From Saprospiraceae bacterium (GTDB taxonomy: Bacteria; Bacteroidota; Bacteroidia; Chitinophagales; Saprospiraceae), in contig JABDJE010000338.1 of assembly GCA_013002625.1 (NCBI GenBank), positions 1-6,039 on the forward strand: 6,039 nucleotides of DNA. The letters run 5' to 3'. The position numbers and the translations under genes were made by a program. This document shows positions 1 to 6,039 of this stretch, in pieces. The notes beneath the pieces were generated by a model. That model was not told where the DNA came from, ran no database searches, and was given only the letters and a program-made list of their open reading frames with translations. How positions within the stretch are numbered: position 1 is the first letter of the stretch; each line of letters begins with the position of its first letter.

Positions 1-209
1 CTTGTAACCAATAAAACCTTCATGACCCATGAAGCGACGGATATAAAAGTTAATACACCTTTGATCAGCCCTAAGCCCCCAGCGTCTGTATCGACATCTG
101 TGGATCCGAGGTCGACATCAAGATCAAGACCTCCAATTACAGATAACAGCATCATGAGGATGAGGAAACTGCCTGCGATAAGGGCTACCCATGTGAGAAT
201 AGTGATCAT
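1..209 (-). CDS. NfeD/OB-fold-like membrane protein, 5' part only (runs off left edge)
   Basis: Reading leftward from an ATG at 209-207, the frame stays open to base 1, giving 69 residues. Residues about 3-26 form a hydrophobic membrane segment rich in Ile, Leu, Met and Val. An acidic stretch follows (about 28-44) with alternating Asp residues (LDLDVDLG, then TDVDTDAGG). A second hydrophobic segment then begins (GLIKGVLTFISVASWVMKVLL). A membrane helix, an acidic loop, then a 'K-x-x-L-T-F-x-S-x-x-x-W' segment resembles NfeD/YqiJ-type proteins, which carry a C-terminal OB fold and often sit beside flotillin genes. The OB domain would lie outside the window, so the family is inferred from the N-terminus only. 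No Shine-Dalgarno site precedes the ATG; the leader is A/T-rich, as is usual in Bacteroidota. The gene is 221 bp beyond the end of the preceding four-gene run, so it may have its own promoter. Confidence 0.7.
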   Translation of the reverse strand, partial: MITILTWVALIAGSFLILMMLLSVIGGLDLDVDLGSTDVDTDAGGLGLIKGVLTFISVASWVMKVLLVT

Positions 210-244
210 AATTTGTATTTAGTTGGTGTAAAATATTGCCCAGC

Positions 245-355
245 TTACGGACATTTAATTATTAACATAATTTTAAGAATTGTTCGTTTCACTTTCAGAT
301 GATGCTCGTCGATTAAATCGTAGTATCCGTAGAACGATTGAGATTTATTGGTCAT
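245..355 (-). CDS. Candidate small protein, 36 aa
   Basis: An ATG at 355-353 opens a 36-codon frame ending in TAA at 247-245. The peptide begins MTNKSQSFYGYYDLIDEH, then has a basic patch (HLKVKRT) and a hydrophobic tail (ILKIMLIIKCP). An aromatic/acidic head, basic middle and hydrophobic end could suit a small membrane-associated peptide. I do not recognise a family. The stop lies 35 bp before the NfeD-like start on the same strand, so the two could be co-transcribed. There is no Shine-Dalgarno site, and the start codon lies inside one arm of an 11-bp inverted repeat. A frame of this length can arise by chance in A/T-rich DNA. It could also be the remains of a longer gene. Confidence 0.3.
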   Translation of the reverse strand: MTNKSQSFYGYYDLIDEHHLKVKRTILKIMLIIKCP

Positions 356-427
356 TTGGTCATGGGAAGCTCAAGTTTTGAACTCTGTAAGGTACATTAA
401 TTAAAATCTGGGTTATTGACCAAATGA
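352..427. repeat. 11-bp perfect inverted repeat around a 54-bp spacer
   Basis: TCATTTGGTCA at 352-362 is the exact reverse complement of TGACCAAATGA at 417-427. The right arm begins four bases past the stop codon of the two-helix membrane protein gene (431). The left arm covers the ATG of the candidate small ORF (355-353). In minus-strand RNA the spacer can form a nested hairpin at 385-367 (GAGUUCAA, loop AAC, then UUGAGCUU, with two G-U pairs). No U-tract follows either stem, so this is not a standard intrinsic terminator. It could be an mRNA 3'-end structure, a protein binding site or chance. The base pairing is seen directly; any role is inference. Confidence 0.5.
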
Positions 428-430
428 GCC

Positions 431-913
431 CTACTGGTGTCTTTGTTCAATTATTGTTGCAAAAGCATCTGTCAAACTTTGATAATCCTCCAGGTATCTT
501 ACTATATATTCTTTGGGTTGTTTTGCCGCAGGATCGTAATACTGAATATGTACCAATCCGTAACCGTGTTCATCGGTTGAAGAATATACAGCCAGAATGT
601 TAGCTATTCGAATAGCCTTTGTATTCCTTTTTCTCTGAATGATGAACTGATCAAGGTAGAGTGAGTATGTAATCTTATTATGTAGAAAGTATTTGTACAG
701 AAAAAAATATATCCCGAGACAAGAAATGGCAATGGCAATTATAGTAATGTAGAACCTCTCCATGCCTTTAAGCCCTCCGGTGAATAATTGTATTACAAAT
801 GAGATACTAAGCAATAATATGATGCCTCGATCGCTTTTAAACGACCTTCGAATATCTTTTTTAATTTGTTGTGTATTGAAATGCAGTTTGCCTTGCCAAA
901 TGGGATCTGTCAT
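431..913 (-). CDS. Two-helix membrane protein with possible PH-like C-terminal domain, function unknown
   Basis: A 160-residue protein, from ATG at 913 to TAG at 431-433. A short hydrophilic N-terminus (about 1-29, with a basic KKDIRRSFK patch) leads into two hydrophobic segments at about 31-48 and 54-77, separated by a short loop. Residues about 80-145 look like alternating beta strands (YSLYLDQFIIQRK, IRIANILAVYSS, GLVHIQYYD, KEYIVRYL), and a final helix lies at about 144-158. A helical hairpin, a small beta domain and a terminal helix recall bacterial PH-like (bPH) membrane proteins, but I see no diagnostic motif, so this is a fold guess. There is no signal peptidase site. The gene starts 18 bp after the stop of the SGNH hydrolase gene and is probably the last member of that operon. 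Residues 85-140 most likely face the cytoplasm, but orientation is not certain. Confidence 0.75.
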   Translation of the reverse strand: MTDPIWQGKLHFNTQQIKKDIRRSFKSDRGIILLLSISFVIQLFTGGLKGMERFYITIIAIAISCLGIYFFLYKYFLHNKITYSLYLDQFIIQRKRNTKAIRIANILAVYSSTDEHGYGLVHIQYYDPAAKQPKEYIVRYLEDYQSLTDAFATIIEQRHQ

Positions 914-931
914 TATTAAATATAAGGATAA

Positions 932-1567
932 TTACAATTCTCCAAGACAATCTACAATGAGCTCTGCGGCCTTCAAACTACCCTCCATAGAAGGATGAAA
1001 TCCATCGGCACCGTAATAACTGAAGTCCTCTGTGGCATCAAAATGAGATTTCCAGACTTTACCTACAGGGCAAACCAAGGCTCCATTTATTCGAGCAGCA
1101 TCTTCATGATTTTTAATCACGCCATCAAAGGTGTGATAATAAGTACGGGAGGCCCATACCATCAGGTATATCAGCTCTGAATCATGTTTGTCACACAGCT
1201 TCCTTATTTTCTTTCCATATTCAAGCAGCACCTCTCTTCCCCAGGCTTGGGAGGACGGGCCCTGCTGGATAAATACATAGTCAAATTTACCTTTCCTGAT
1301 CATTTTTTGAATTTGTCCATCCCGCCAATGATCCAGTAAGGCATAATTGGGCAAAGCCACCATTTCTGAGCTAATTACCATATTGCGCCTTTGGCATTCC
1401 TGTTCAACCAATTGCGGTAAATTGTTGGTGTAGGTCAGACTGTTTCCAATAAATAGGATATTAAGAGAATCTTTGGAAGCTGAAGCCAAATCATAATTCG
1501 ATAGACCCATTTGGATGCATCCAATACTAAATATTAAAAGATATAAAGTCCTCATATTAAAATTCAT
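932..1567 (-). CDS. Exported SGNH/GDSL-type hydrolase
   Basis: A 211-residue protein with an N-terminal export signal and an SGNH-hydrolase core. After the signal (about 1-30), a beta strand leads into the nucleophile block FIGNSLTY, with Ser43 as likely nucleophile. Block III is QQGPSSQ (101-107), following the strand DYVFI. Block V is DGFHPS (188-193), with Asp188 and His191 completing the likely triad. Members act on ester bonds in lipids, acylated sugars or similar substrates; the substrate here cannot be told. The GNSLT and DG.HPS blocks recall the DUF4886-like SGNH branch, in which block III lacks the usual GxND. A start at Met5 (1555) is also plausible and gives a shorter signal, MRTLYLLIFSIG. 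Cys17 follows SIG, a poor lipobox, so lipidation is possible but weak. The gene lies 23 bp after the DUF1579-like gene and 18 bp before the membrane protein gene. Confidence 0.88.
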   Translation of the reverse strand: MNFNMRTLYLLIFSIGCIQMGLSNYDLASASKDSLNILFIGNSLTYTNNLPQLVEQECQRRNMVISSEMVALPNYALLDHWRDGQIQKMIRKGKFDYVFIQQGPSSQAWGREVLLEYGKKIRKLCDKHDSELIYLMVWASRTYYHTFDGVIKNHEDAARINGALVCPVGKVWKSHFDATEDFSYYGADGFHPSMEGSLKAAELIVDCLGEL

Positions 1568-1590
1568 AAACGATCAACCCTAATAAACAT

Positions 1591-2172
1591 TTACCCTTTA
1601 TCTCTTTTTTGTTTTACACACTCAATATACCACGTGGGATAAATAATCGTCTCGGTTGGATTCACCCATTCTCCTTTCCAGTGAAATCCTTCATCTGATA
1701 TATTGTGAAATGTAATTTTATACTTTCCTTCCATCCCGTTGGGTGCAGTTTGATCCTTATACAAAATAATATCGTCCCCAACCATGCCACCGGCCCAGGA
1801 ACTCAGTCGAGGTGTAGGGCTGTTTGAAGAAAAATAATGTACATACCATTGGCTACTGTCTGCATTAAATTGTCGGATGCTGCCAGAGTTGACACCATCT
1901 TCCTTCAAAGTAAGATCCTGAACACCCCATCCGTTCATGATGTATCGCCACTCCCAGATCATTGTGATTGTATCCGCCCAGGTTCCGTCAGGGTTTCTGG
2001 AAGTTGAATTACAATCACAAATGCCAATCATAGGATGATAGTCCATGATTTCATCAGGTGCTTCAGGGTGGGGTTGGCCAAAGGGGTGTTCATCTGAAGG
2101 GTTATACTCATATTGTGCTTGAAGGCACACACTCAAACTCAGTAAGAGAGCGGGCAGTAGTAGGTTTTTCAT
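1591..2172 (-). CDS. Exported DUF1579-like beta-barrel protein, function unknown
   Basis: A 193-residue protein with a clear signal peptide: MKNLLLPALLLSLSVCLQA, probably cleaved after Ala19. The mature part has many Trp and Tyr and alternating strands. These include an MIGICDCNS segment (48-56), NPDGTW (60-65), IWEWRYIMNGWGVQDL (72-87), RQFNADSSQWYVHYFSS (100-116) and GFHWKGEWV (162-170). This order of 'I-G-x-x-x', 'PDGTW', 'x-x-x-MNGWGVQD' and 'F-x-x-x-x-x-x-W' matches the DUF1579-type lipocalin-like family, where the opening motif is usually F-W-x-G-x-W. The match is by pattern and is moderate. Cys52 and Cys54 lie close together and Cys185 is near the end, so a disulfide in the periplasm is possible. 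No catalytic residues are evident. An A-rich run (AAAAAA) lies about 10 bases before the ATG, typical of Bacteroidota leaders. It sits 20 bp after the plug-like gene in the same probable operon. Confidence 0.75.
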   Translation of the reverse strand: MKNLLLPALLLSLSVCLQAQYEYNPSDEHPFGQPHPEAPDEIMDYHPMIGICDCNSTSRNPDGTWADTITMIWEWRYIMNGWGVQDLTLKEDGVNSGSIRQFNADSSQWYVHYFSSNSPTPRLSSWAGGMVGDDIILYKDQTAPNGMEGKYKITFHNISDEGFHWKGEWVNPTETIIYPTWYIECVKQKRDKG

Positions 2173-2192
2173 AGTCTTGATTTTTTCCGGAA

Positions 2193-2819
2193 CTAATACA
2201 TTGATCCTCGTATTAAAATTTCATTCTCCTTCTTTATGTTTTGTTCACTTCGTGTAATCAGATGGATAATATTTATACCTAGTCTTTCTTTTTCATTCTG
2301 TATAAATTCCACTTCAATTTTCATGATATACTTTTCATCGATCATATAGCTGTCATAATCATCATCGATAACTTTATTATCAATCATGAACAGGGAAGAT
2401 TTATACTTTTCATCAACATATTTTCTTTTTAAGGCCGATAATGAAATGAATTGAGGGCTATAAGCTTTTTTCATAGTAATATATACTTCACCATTATGGT
2501 TTTTATCCCTCATAGTCAGAGAGTCCTTGATTACCTTCACCGATTCTATTTGATCAGGATTGATTGTCGAAATCGTGTTTTCTTTTACAAGGACGTCATT
2601 TATAAAAAATGCAGGTTTCTGCTTGTCACGCTTTTTAAATGCCTTGTCTTTTTGAATATATTGGACCAATGGTACTGTATCGGATTTATTGTACTTCGAC
2701 GGCAGGTTTGTGCCCACAGAATTCATCTCTACATTTTCATCCTGGCTTGCGATGGTGAACAAAGTTGTGCAAGATAGAATAAAGACCAGGGTTGAAATCC
2801 TAGATATTGAATGCTTCAT
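2193..2819 (-). CDS. Exported protein with two TonB-plug-like repeats and no barrel
   Basis: A 208-residue protein starting at ATG 2819. Residues 1-25 form an export signal. LSC at 15-17 gives a fair lipobox with Cys17, so it may be an outer or inner membrane lipoprotein; cleavage near Ser25 is the alternative. Residues 69-118 resemble the plug-domain segment of SusC/RagA-type TonB-dependent receptors: FFINDVLV, then INPDQIESVKVIKDS, then NGEVYITMKK (compare the common 'INP-x-x-IES-x-x-V-LKDA ... NGVI-x-ITTKK'). Residues 142-191 look like a second, more diverged copy: LFMIDNKVI, YMIDEKYIMKIEVEF, INIIHLITRS. There is no 22-strand barrel, so it cannot be a transporter itself. Such plug-like pieces also occur in other Bacteroidota envelope proteins. 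The gene is clearly AT-richer than its neighbours. It heads a four-gene run and lies 120 bp after the DUF3179 fusion gene. Confidence 0.8.
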   Translation of the reverse strand: MKHSISRISTLVFILSCTTLFTIASQDENVEMNSVGTNLPSKYNKSDTVPLVQYIQKDKAFKKRDKQKPAFFINDVLVKENTISTINPDQIESVKVIKDSLTMRDKNHNGEVYITMKKAYSPQFISLSALKRKYVDEKYKSSLFMIDNKVIDDDYDSYMIDEKYIMKIEVEFIQNEKERLGINIIHLITRSEQNIKKENEILIRGSMY

Positions 2820-2939
2820 AAGTTGGTTAATAATTAGTGTTTTATTGGTTCAGTTTTTTAGTATCTGCTCTTTAAGATAAATTATGTTGAGGAAGGAAGT
2901 ATAACCGTGCGCGACAATTAACAGCATCTTAGCATAATG
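2820..2939 (-). other. Intergenic spacer before the four-gene run; no clear promoter or terminator
   Basis: These 120 bases are the only spacer where a promoter for the four downstream genes could lie. Reading the minus strand I found no TAnnTTTG element (the Bacteroidota -7 box) and no stem followed by a T-run. A/T-rich stretches such as TATACTTC and TAATTTAT match the -7 box only partly, with no properly spaced TTG upstream. Read-through from the large upstream gene is therefore as likely as an unseen promoter. Confidence 0.4.
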
Positions 2940-5390
2940 TCACTTGATAAGTCTGGTGTTGGGGTAGGCATTGTACCAGGCAAACCAAAAAATATTATGT
3001 GCGGCTAATCGCTTCAAAGTCTTGCCAGTCTTACAACTAAGGCTGTCTTCATTTACGTGCCACTCATTGCCATCCAGATCGAATAATTTGCCATTTTTAA
3101 ATGATTTGAACTTAATATTATCACCCTCATAGGCTCGGGCCGCTCCACTATCATCGCATAGGACAATAATTTCCTCTCCATCAATGCGATCCTGATACCA
3201 TTTCTTCCGTTTAAGATATGCTATCGAAATGGCTAGCGGATCTTGTGTGTAGCCTCGTGATCTAATCACTAGGACGTCGGCCTTATTCTTTAATCGGGAA
3301 TCTGTTTTTATGACAGGAAACATCAAATTATCTGTGGAAAAATAATCTTTGTATGCTATACCTTCTCCATAATCCCGATCATAACCTGTGTTCAATGAAA
3401 GGACTTTTGTGTTGGGATGAATCGCCTTCCAGCTTCCCCAGGAAGTCGTAACCACTGGATGGGTGATTAAACTGATGGTACTATCTGCCAAAGGGCCTAT
3501 AACAGGTTGACCTTCAATAGTACTCCATAAGGATTGCGTAGCTTTATCATACATCAACTTGTTAGAGCGATATAAGAATCCGCTGGTGCCGAGGTCATGA
3601 AATACACCATCATGATGCATGTTATATGCGATAACGGTTCCACAAAGTGTGCAATAGACACCGGCTATTTGTAGGTCCCCAAAATCATCTGTAAAGAATT
3701 CATGCCATGCTAGAATCCTTTTAGGGTAGGCTTTTGCAATATCATTTATATATAAGCCAAAAACGACATCATTGTCATCCAGATAGCCGGCATCGTCAGC
3801 GTTCAATAAGGCAGGGCTGCGTAATGGTGGAATGCCATCCTGTTTTACTCCGCCCCAAACAACCTCATCCAGTCGAATTTTAGATTGATACTTGCGGCCA
3901 TCGAAATACGTGTTAAATGCAGGGTCAATATTCTTATACAATTCGGATTTGAATTTGAAATAATAATCTTCCGCCTCAAAATCCTGTTTCCACAACCACT
4001 GCAACCATCCAAAGAAATCGGTTTCAGTCTTGTTATATGTACTTTGCAATAAGGCTACAATGTTTTGGATCAACACATCGTCATTACTGAGCCGAATGAT
4101 TTCAACCAAAGGCGCTGCGTAGCTGTCTTTCCAGTCCGAACGCATGGATTCTAGAATTGCGGTTTTCTGATCCTGGTCCTTACCATAAAGCAAGGTGTAT
4201 AACCACTCAAAAACCGCATTCGTTTGTGTATTATCTTCTGGCTGGGAAACTGTCTGTTCGGTGTTGACGGAATTATATTCATTACCATAGTCAAAGGGCA
4301 GTTGCCGTGCAACTTTCTGAAAAGCATAATCGCCATATTCTTTAACATGTTGTGAGTTAAGTACATTGCCGTGTTCATTCAATATGATATAAGGGGCCAC
4401 CTTATACAAATATGAAATCCTGTGATTCACAACCTCTTTTTTCTCTTGAATACCAGCAGCAAACCTTCCGCTTTCGATACCCCCACGTCTTACACCAGAA
4501 CTCACATAGTCTATGGATTTGAAGTTGGTGTTGTACACTTTCAGGAATTCTTCGAAACCGAGTGTGTATTTATTTGTTTGGGATGGACCCTTGAACATCG
4601 AGTCCCGGTCAAAGGGTTTTAATGGCTCGAACGCGCCACTTTGATAAGATACAATTTCGACGACAAAGCCGTGTTCATTCAAGCTGTCAGCTATGAGGGA
4701 TTTAAAAAAATACTTAGGGCTGGCCAAATAGGTTTTCCTACGGTTTTCCTGGTATGACTTATTGGACTGATCCTTTGATTTGTCAATAAATTGAGCGCGT
4801 CCTGTATATACAATTGAGCCATCTTTATCAATATCAAAACCTGTCAACAGGTAATAGATTTCATAACCCAGGAAGTCATTGTCAATATGAATTAAATCGG
4901 TTGCTTCAGCATGTATATTACCTTTGGATTCGTCGAATCGAAGCACTTCAGGGTTTAATATCTTGCATTGGTCCGCTGCTTCATCTGATCCTAAAAAAGC
5001 TTTGGTGAATTTTTTAAGCTGTTTTTGCCATTTAGAATTTCGTTGACTTTTTATGACAAGTTCCGGAAGGTTAAGAGCACTAGGGGAGAGCAATAAGTCT
5101 ATGCGGCCTTTGTACTTTCTGTAGGTAGATTGGTTAATCACCAAGGTTCCGTATCCGATATGAGAAATAAATAAGGAACCGGACATGCTAGCGGGTAAAT
5201 TTATTGTTGCTTCTCCATTTGAGTCGGTAAATCCACCAAATGTTGTATTCTCGATAAAAAGATGCACCCCTTCAATGGGCGAAAGCGTGGTCTCATCCAG
5301 TATACGCATCTTGATTTCAATGTTCTGCGAGAATAGTGTGCCCGGGTTGAGGACAAGAACAATTAATGCAGTAAAAAAGAAGCGAATCAT
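2940..5390 (-). CDS. Exported fusion: CarboxypepD_reg-like domain, Bacteroidota middle region, DUF3179 module
   Basis: An 816-residue protein from ATG 5390; function unknown. The frame extends to TTG 5450 with an inner ATG at 5426, but only 5390 gives a normal signal peptide (MIRFFFTALIVLVLNPGTLF, cut near Gln22). Residues 24-112 are a CarboxypepD_reg-like beta sandwich (GVHLFIEN, GGFTDSNGEATINLP). Residues 116-370 match the region that follows it in many Bacteroidota proteins: AFLG 131, ILNPEVL 144, LGY 174, ending LPFDY 364-368. A Q/N/T-rich linker (369-392) leads to a helical region (393-500), then DUF3179 (503-814). DUF3179 marks are RLDEVVWGGV-DGIPPL, AYPKRIL-WHE (His563, Glu564), YCTLCGT (Cys580, Cys583), LMYD, SLWS, WGSWKAIHPNTKVLS and the C-terminal FWFAWYNAYPNTRL. 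The CxxC and His could bind a metal or cofactor, but none is proven. The frame is unbroken across the join. Confidence 0.9.
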   Translation of the reverse strand: MIRFFFTALIVLVLNPGTLFSQNIEIKMRILDETTLSPIEGVHLFIENTTFGGFTDSNGEATINLPASMSGSLFISHIGYGTLVINQSTYRKYKGRIDLLLSPSALNLPELVIKSQRNSKWQKQLKKFTKAFLGSDEAADQCKILNPEVLRFDESKGNIHAEATDLIHIDNDFLGYEIYYLLTGFDIDKDGSIVYTGRAQFIDKSKDQSNKSYQENRRKTYLASPKYFFKSLIADSLNEHGFVVEIVSYQSGAFEPLKPFDRDSMFKGPSQTNKYTLGFEEFLKVYNTNFKSIDYVSSGVRRGGIESGRFAAGIQEKKEVVNHRISYLYKVAPYIILNEHGNVLNSQHVKEYGDYAFQKVARQLPFDYGNEYNSVNTEQTVSQPEDNTQTNAVFEWLYTLLYGKDQDQKTAILESMRSDWKDSYAAPLVEIIRLSNDDVLIQNIVALLQSTYNKTETDFFGWLQWLWKQDFEAEDYYFKFKSELYKNIDPAFNTYFDGRKYQSKIRLDEVVWGGVKQDGIPPLRSPALLNADDAGYLDDNDVVFGLYINDIAKAYPKRILAWHEFFTDDFGDLQIAGVYCTLCGTVIAYNMHHDGVFHDLGTSGFLYRSNKLMYDKATQSLWSTIEGQPVIGPLADSTISLITHPVVTTSWGSWKAIHPNTKVLSLNTGYDRDYGEGIAYKDYFSTDNLMFPVIKTDSRLKNKADVLVIRSRGYTQDPLAISIAYLKRKKWYQDRIDGEEIIVLCDDSGAARAYEGDNIKFKSFKNGKLFDLDGNEWHVNEDSLSCKTGKTLKRLAAHNIFWFAWYNAYPNTRLIK

Positions 5391-5521
5391 AACTACAAAT
5401 GTAAAGATGTAAGCGCATTTTAACATTCGTTTGGCTGACAAAAGAATCAATAGTGTGAATTAATTTACTGGATAAGTGGCGAAAAGCCAATTAGGGTTGA
5501 AATGATTCGATCAGCTTATAA
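5391..5521 (-). other. Intergenic spacer between protease and DUF3179 fusion gene
   Basis: On the minus strand, TACATTTG (5403-5396) fits the Bacteroidota -7 consensus TAnnTTTG and is the only such match in any spacer of this window. It ends five bases before the chosen ATG at 5390, which would make a nearly leaderless mRNA, and no TTG/TTTG lies at the expected distance upstream, so I treat it as a weak lead only. A short TGGC-TTTTC-GCCA stem lies near 5477-5489, but no T-run follows it, so no terminator is called. Confidence 0.3.
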
Positions 5522-6039
5522 TCAGGATGTTTTATACCAGAGTGATTTTCGATTTATAACTAATTCCTTGCCGTATCTTTTGTTCTCTTTAATTGTCAAT
5601 ATGATAATAAGAGCTATGGTAAATGCTCTGAAAATGTTCGCATAGATTCCGCCCATGGCATTACCACTTACATCAAATAACCCCCATGACAAATTCATGA
5701 ATAAGTGCAAAAATACAGGGATCCAAATATTGAATTCTTTTTCTACAAATACCCATGCATACAGCATACCACCAGCAAATGTGACAGCGAAGACGCCTGC
5801 TGATTCTCCTAAATTGTTTCCTTGATATAAATGGACAAGCCCGAATAATAGAGCACCAATAGTAGCGCTTGGAATAAAACCCAATTGGGTATACCTGAAG
5901 AGTTGCCCAAATAAAAAGGCTCTGAAGTATAATTCTTCGAATAATGCAGCGGCTAAGACTGAAGTTAATATTGTATTCAGGGAAAGAGAGGGATTATAAT
6001 TGAATACTATTGTATATCCAATGAACATTGGAGCAGTGC
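5522..6039 (-). CDS. CPBP-family intramembrane protease, 5' end outside window
   Basis: The frame ends in TGA at 5522-5524 and is open to the right edge. An internal ATG lies at 6028, but codons upstream (ACT GCT CCA) continue the frame, so the real start is outside. Numbering from that Met, the CPBP (CAAX protease/bacteriocin-processing, Abi) motifs are all present: EELYFR (Glu31, Glu32, Arg36), FGLVH (His66) and HLFMN (His108, Asn112). These residues form the intramembrane active site in the family. At least four hydrophobic segments are visible (about 19-30, 52-66, 78-95, 101-118), with another at 128-146 before a basic tail. Family members usually have about 200-300 residues, so one to three N-terminal helices are missing. 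CPBP proteins include prenyl-protein CAAX proteases, bacteriocin self-immunity proteins and uncharacterised envelope proteases; the target here is unknown, and neighbours do not suggest a bacteriocin cluster. Confidence 0.93.
   Translation of the reverse strand, partial: TAPMFIGYTIVFNYNPSLSLNTILTSVLAAALFEELYFRAFLFGQLFRYTQLGFIPSATIGALLFGLVHLYQGNNLGESAGVFAVTFAGGMLYAWVFVEKEFNIWIPVFLHLFMNLSWGLFDVSGNAMGGIYANIFRAFTIALIIILTIKENKRYGKELVINRKSLWYKTS

Noticed and set aside
22..222. 66-codon plus-strand frame
   Set aside because: It lies over the NfeD-like gene, whose minus-strand frame gives membrane segments and a recognisable acidic loop; the plus-strand product is low-complexity and matches nothing known.
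2451..2777. 108-codon plus-strand frame
   Set aside because: It is antisense to the plug-like gene, whose product has a signal sequence and plug motifs; the plus-strand product has no recognisable feature beyond hydrophobic residues from A/T-rich DNA.
4151..4378. 75-codon minus-strand frame in another phase
   Set aside because: It lies wholly inside the DUF3179 fusion gene, which covers this stretch with a well-conserved frame.
4368..4682. 15-bp exact repeat GCCGTGTTCATTCAA at 4368-4382 and 4668-4682, exactly 300 bp apart
   Set aside because: Both copies encode LNEHG in the same frame at equivalent edges of the middle region. The flanking sequence differs, so shared codons for a short motif explain it without a duplication.
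5396..5403. TACATTTG as a promoter -7 box
   Set aside because: It fits the consensus, but there is no TTG or TTTG at about 17-23 bp upstream and the spacing to the ATG is too short for a normal leader, so it is mentioned only as a weak lead.
5477..5489. TGGC-TTTTC-GCCA hairpin after the protease gene
   Set aside because: The stem is only four pairs and no T-run follows, so it does not qualify as an intrinsic terminator.
5522..6039. CPBP protease as part of a bacteriocin immunity or defence system
   Set aside because: The family does include immunity proteins, but no bacteriocin precursor, exporter or toxin gene is present in the window.

Overview
The window looks like chromosomal DNA from a Bacteroidota bacterium. 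The reasons are a CarboxypepD_reg-like domain joined to a middle region typical of that phylum, an exported protein built of TonB-plug-like segments, start codons preceded by A/T-rich sequence instead of a Shine-Dalgarno site, and closely spaced genes for exported and membrane proteins. Every gene I can support is on the minus strand, so transcription runs from high to low coordinates. No rRNA, tRNA, CRISPR array, insertion sequence, phage or plasmid hallmark is visible.

In transcription order: (1) the 3' part of a CPBP-family intramembrane protease (5522-6039, 5' end outside the window). (2) After about 130 bp, a large exported protein (2940-5390) that joins a Bacteroidota-type CarboxypepD_reg-like protein to a complete DUF3179-type protein. 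(3) After 120 bp, a run of four genes with gaps of only 20, 23 and 18 bp, probably one operon: an exported protein with two TonB-plug-like repeats (2193-2819), an exported DUF1579-like protein (1591-2172), an exported SGNH/GDSL-type hydrolase (932-1567) and a two-helix membrane protein with a possible PH-like tail (431-913). (4) A 221-bp spacer with an 11-bp perfect inverted repeat and a candidate 36-codon small ORF (245-355). (5) The 5' part of an NfeD/OB-fold-like membrane protein (1-209), which runs off the left edge.

Most products are predicted to be exported or in the membrane, so the region serves the cell envelope. No single pathway can be read from it. The SGNH hydrolase is the only operon member with a recognisable catalytic site. 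The most unusual items are the DUF3179 fusion, the plug-only protein in a clearly AT-richer gene, and the inverted repeat whose distal arm covers the start codon of the small ORF. I found no convincing new defence or mobile system. No gap between genes exceeds 300 bases.
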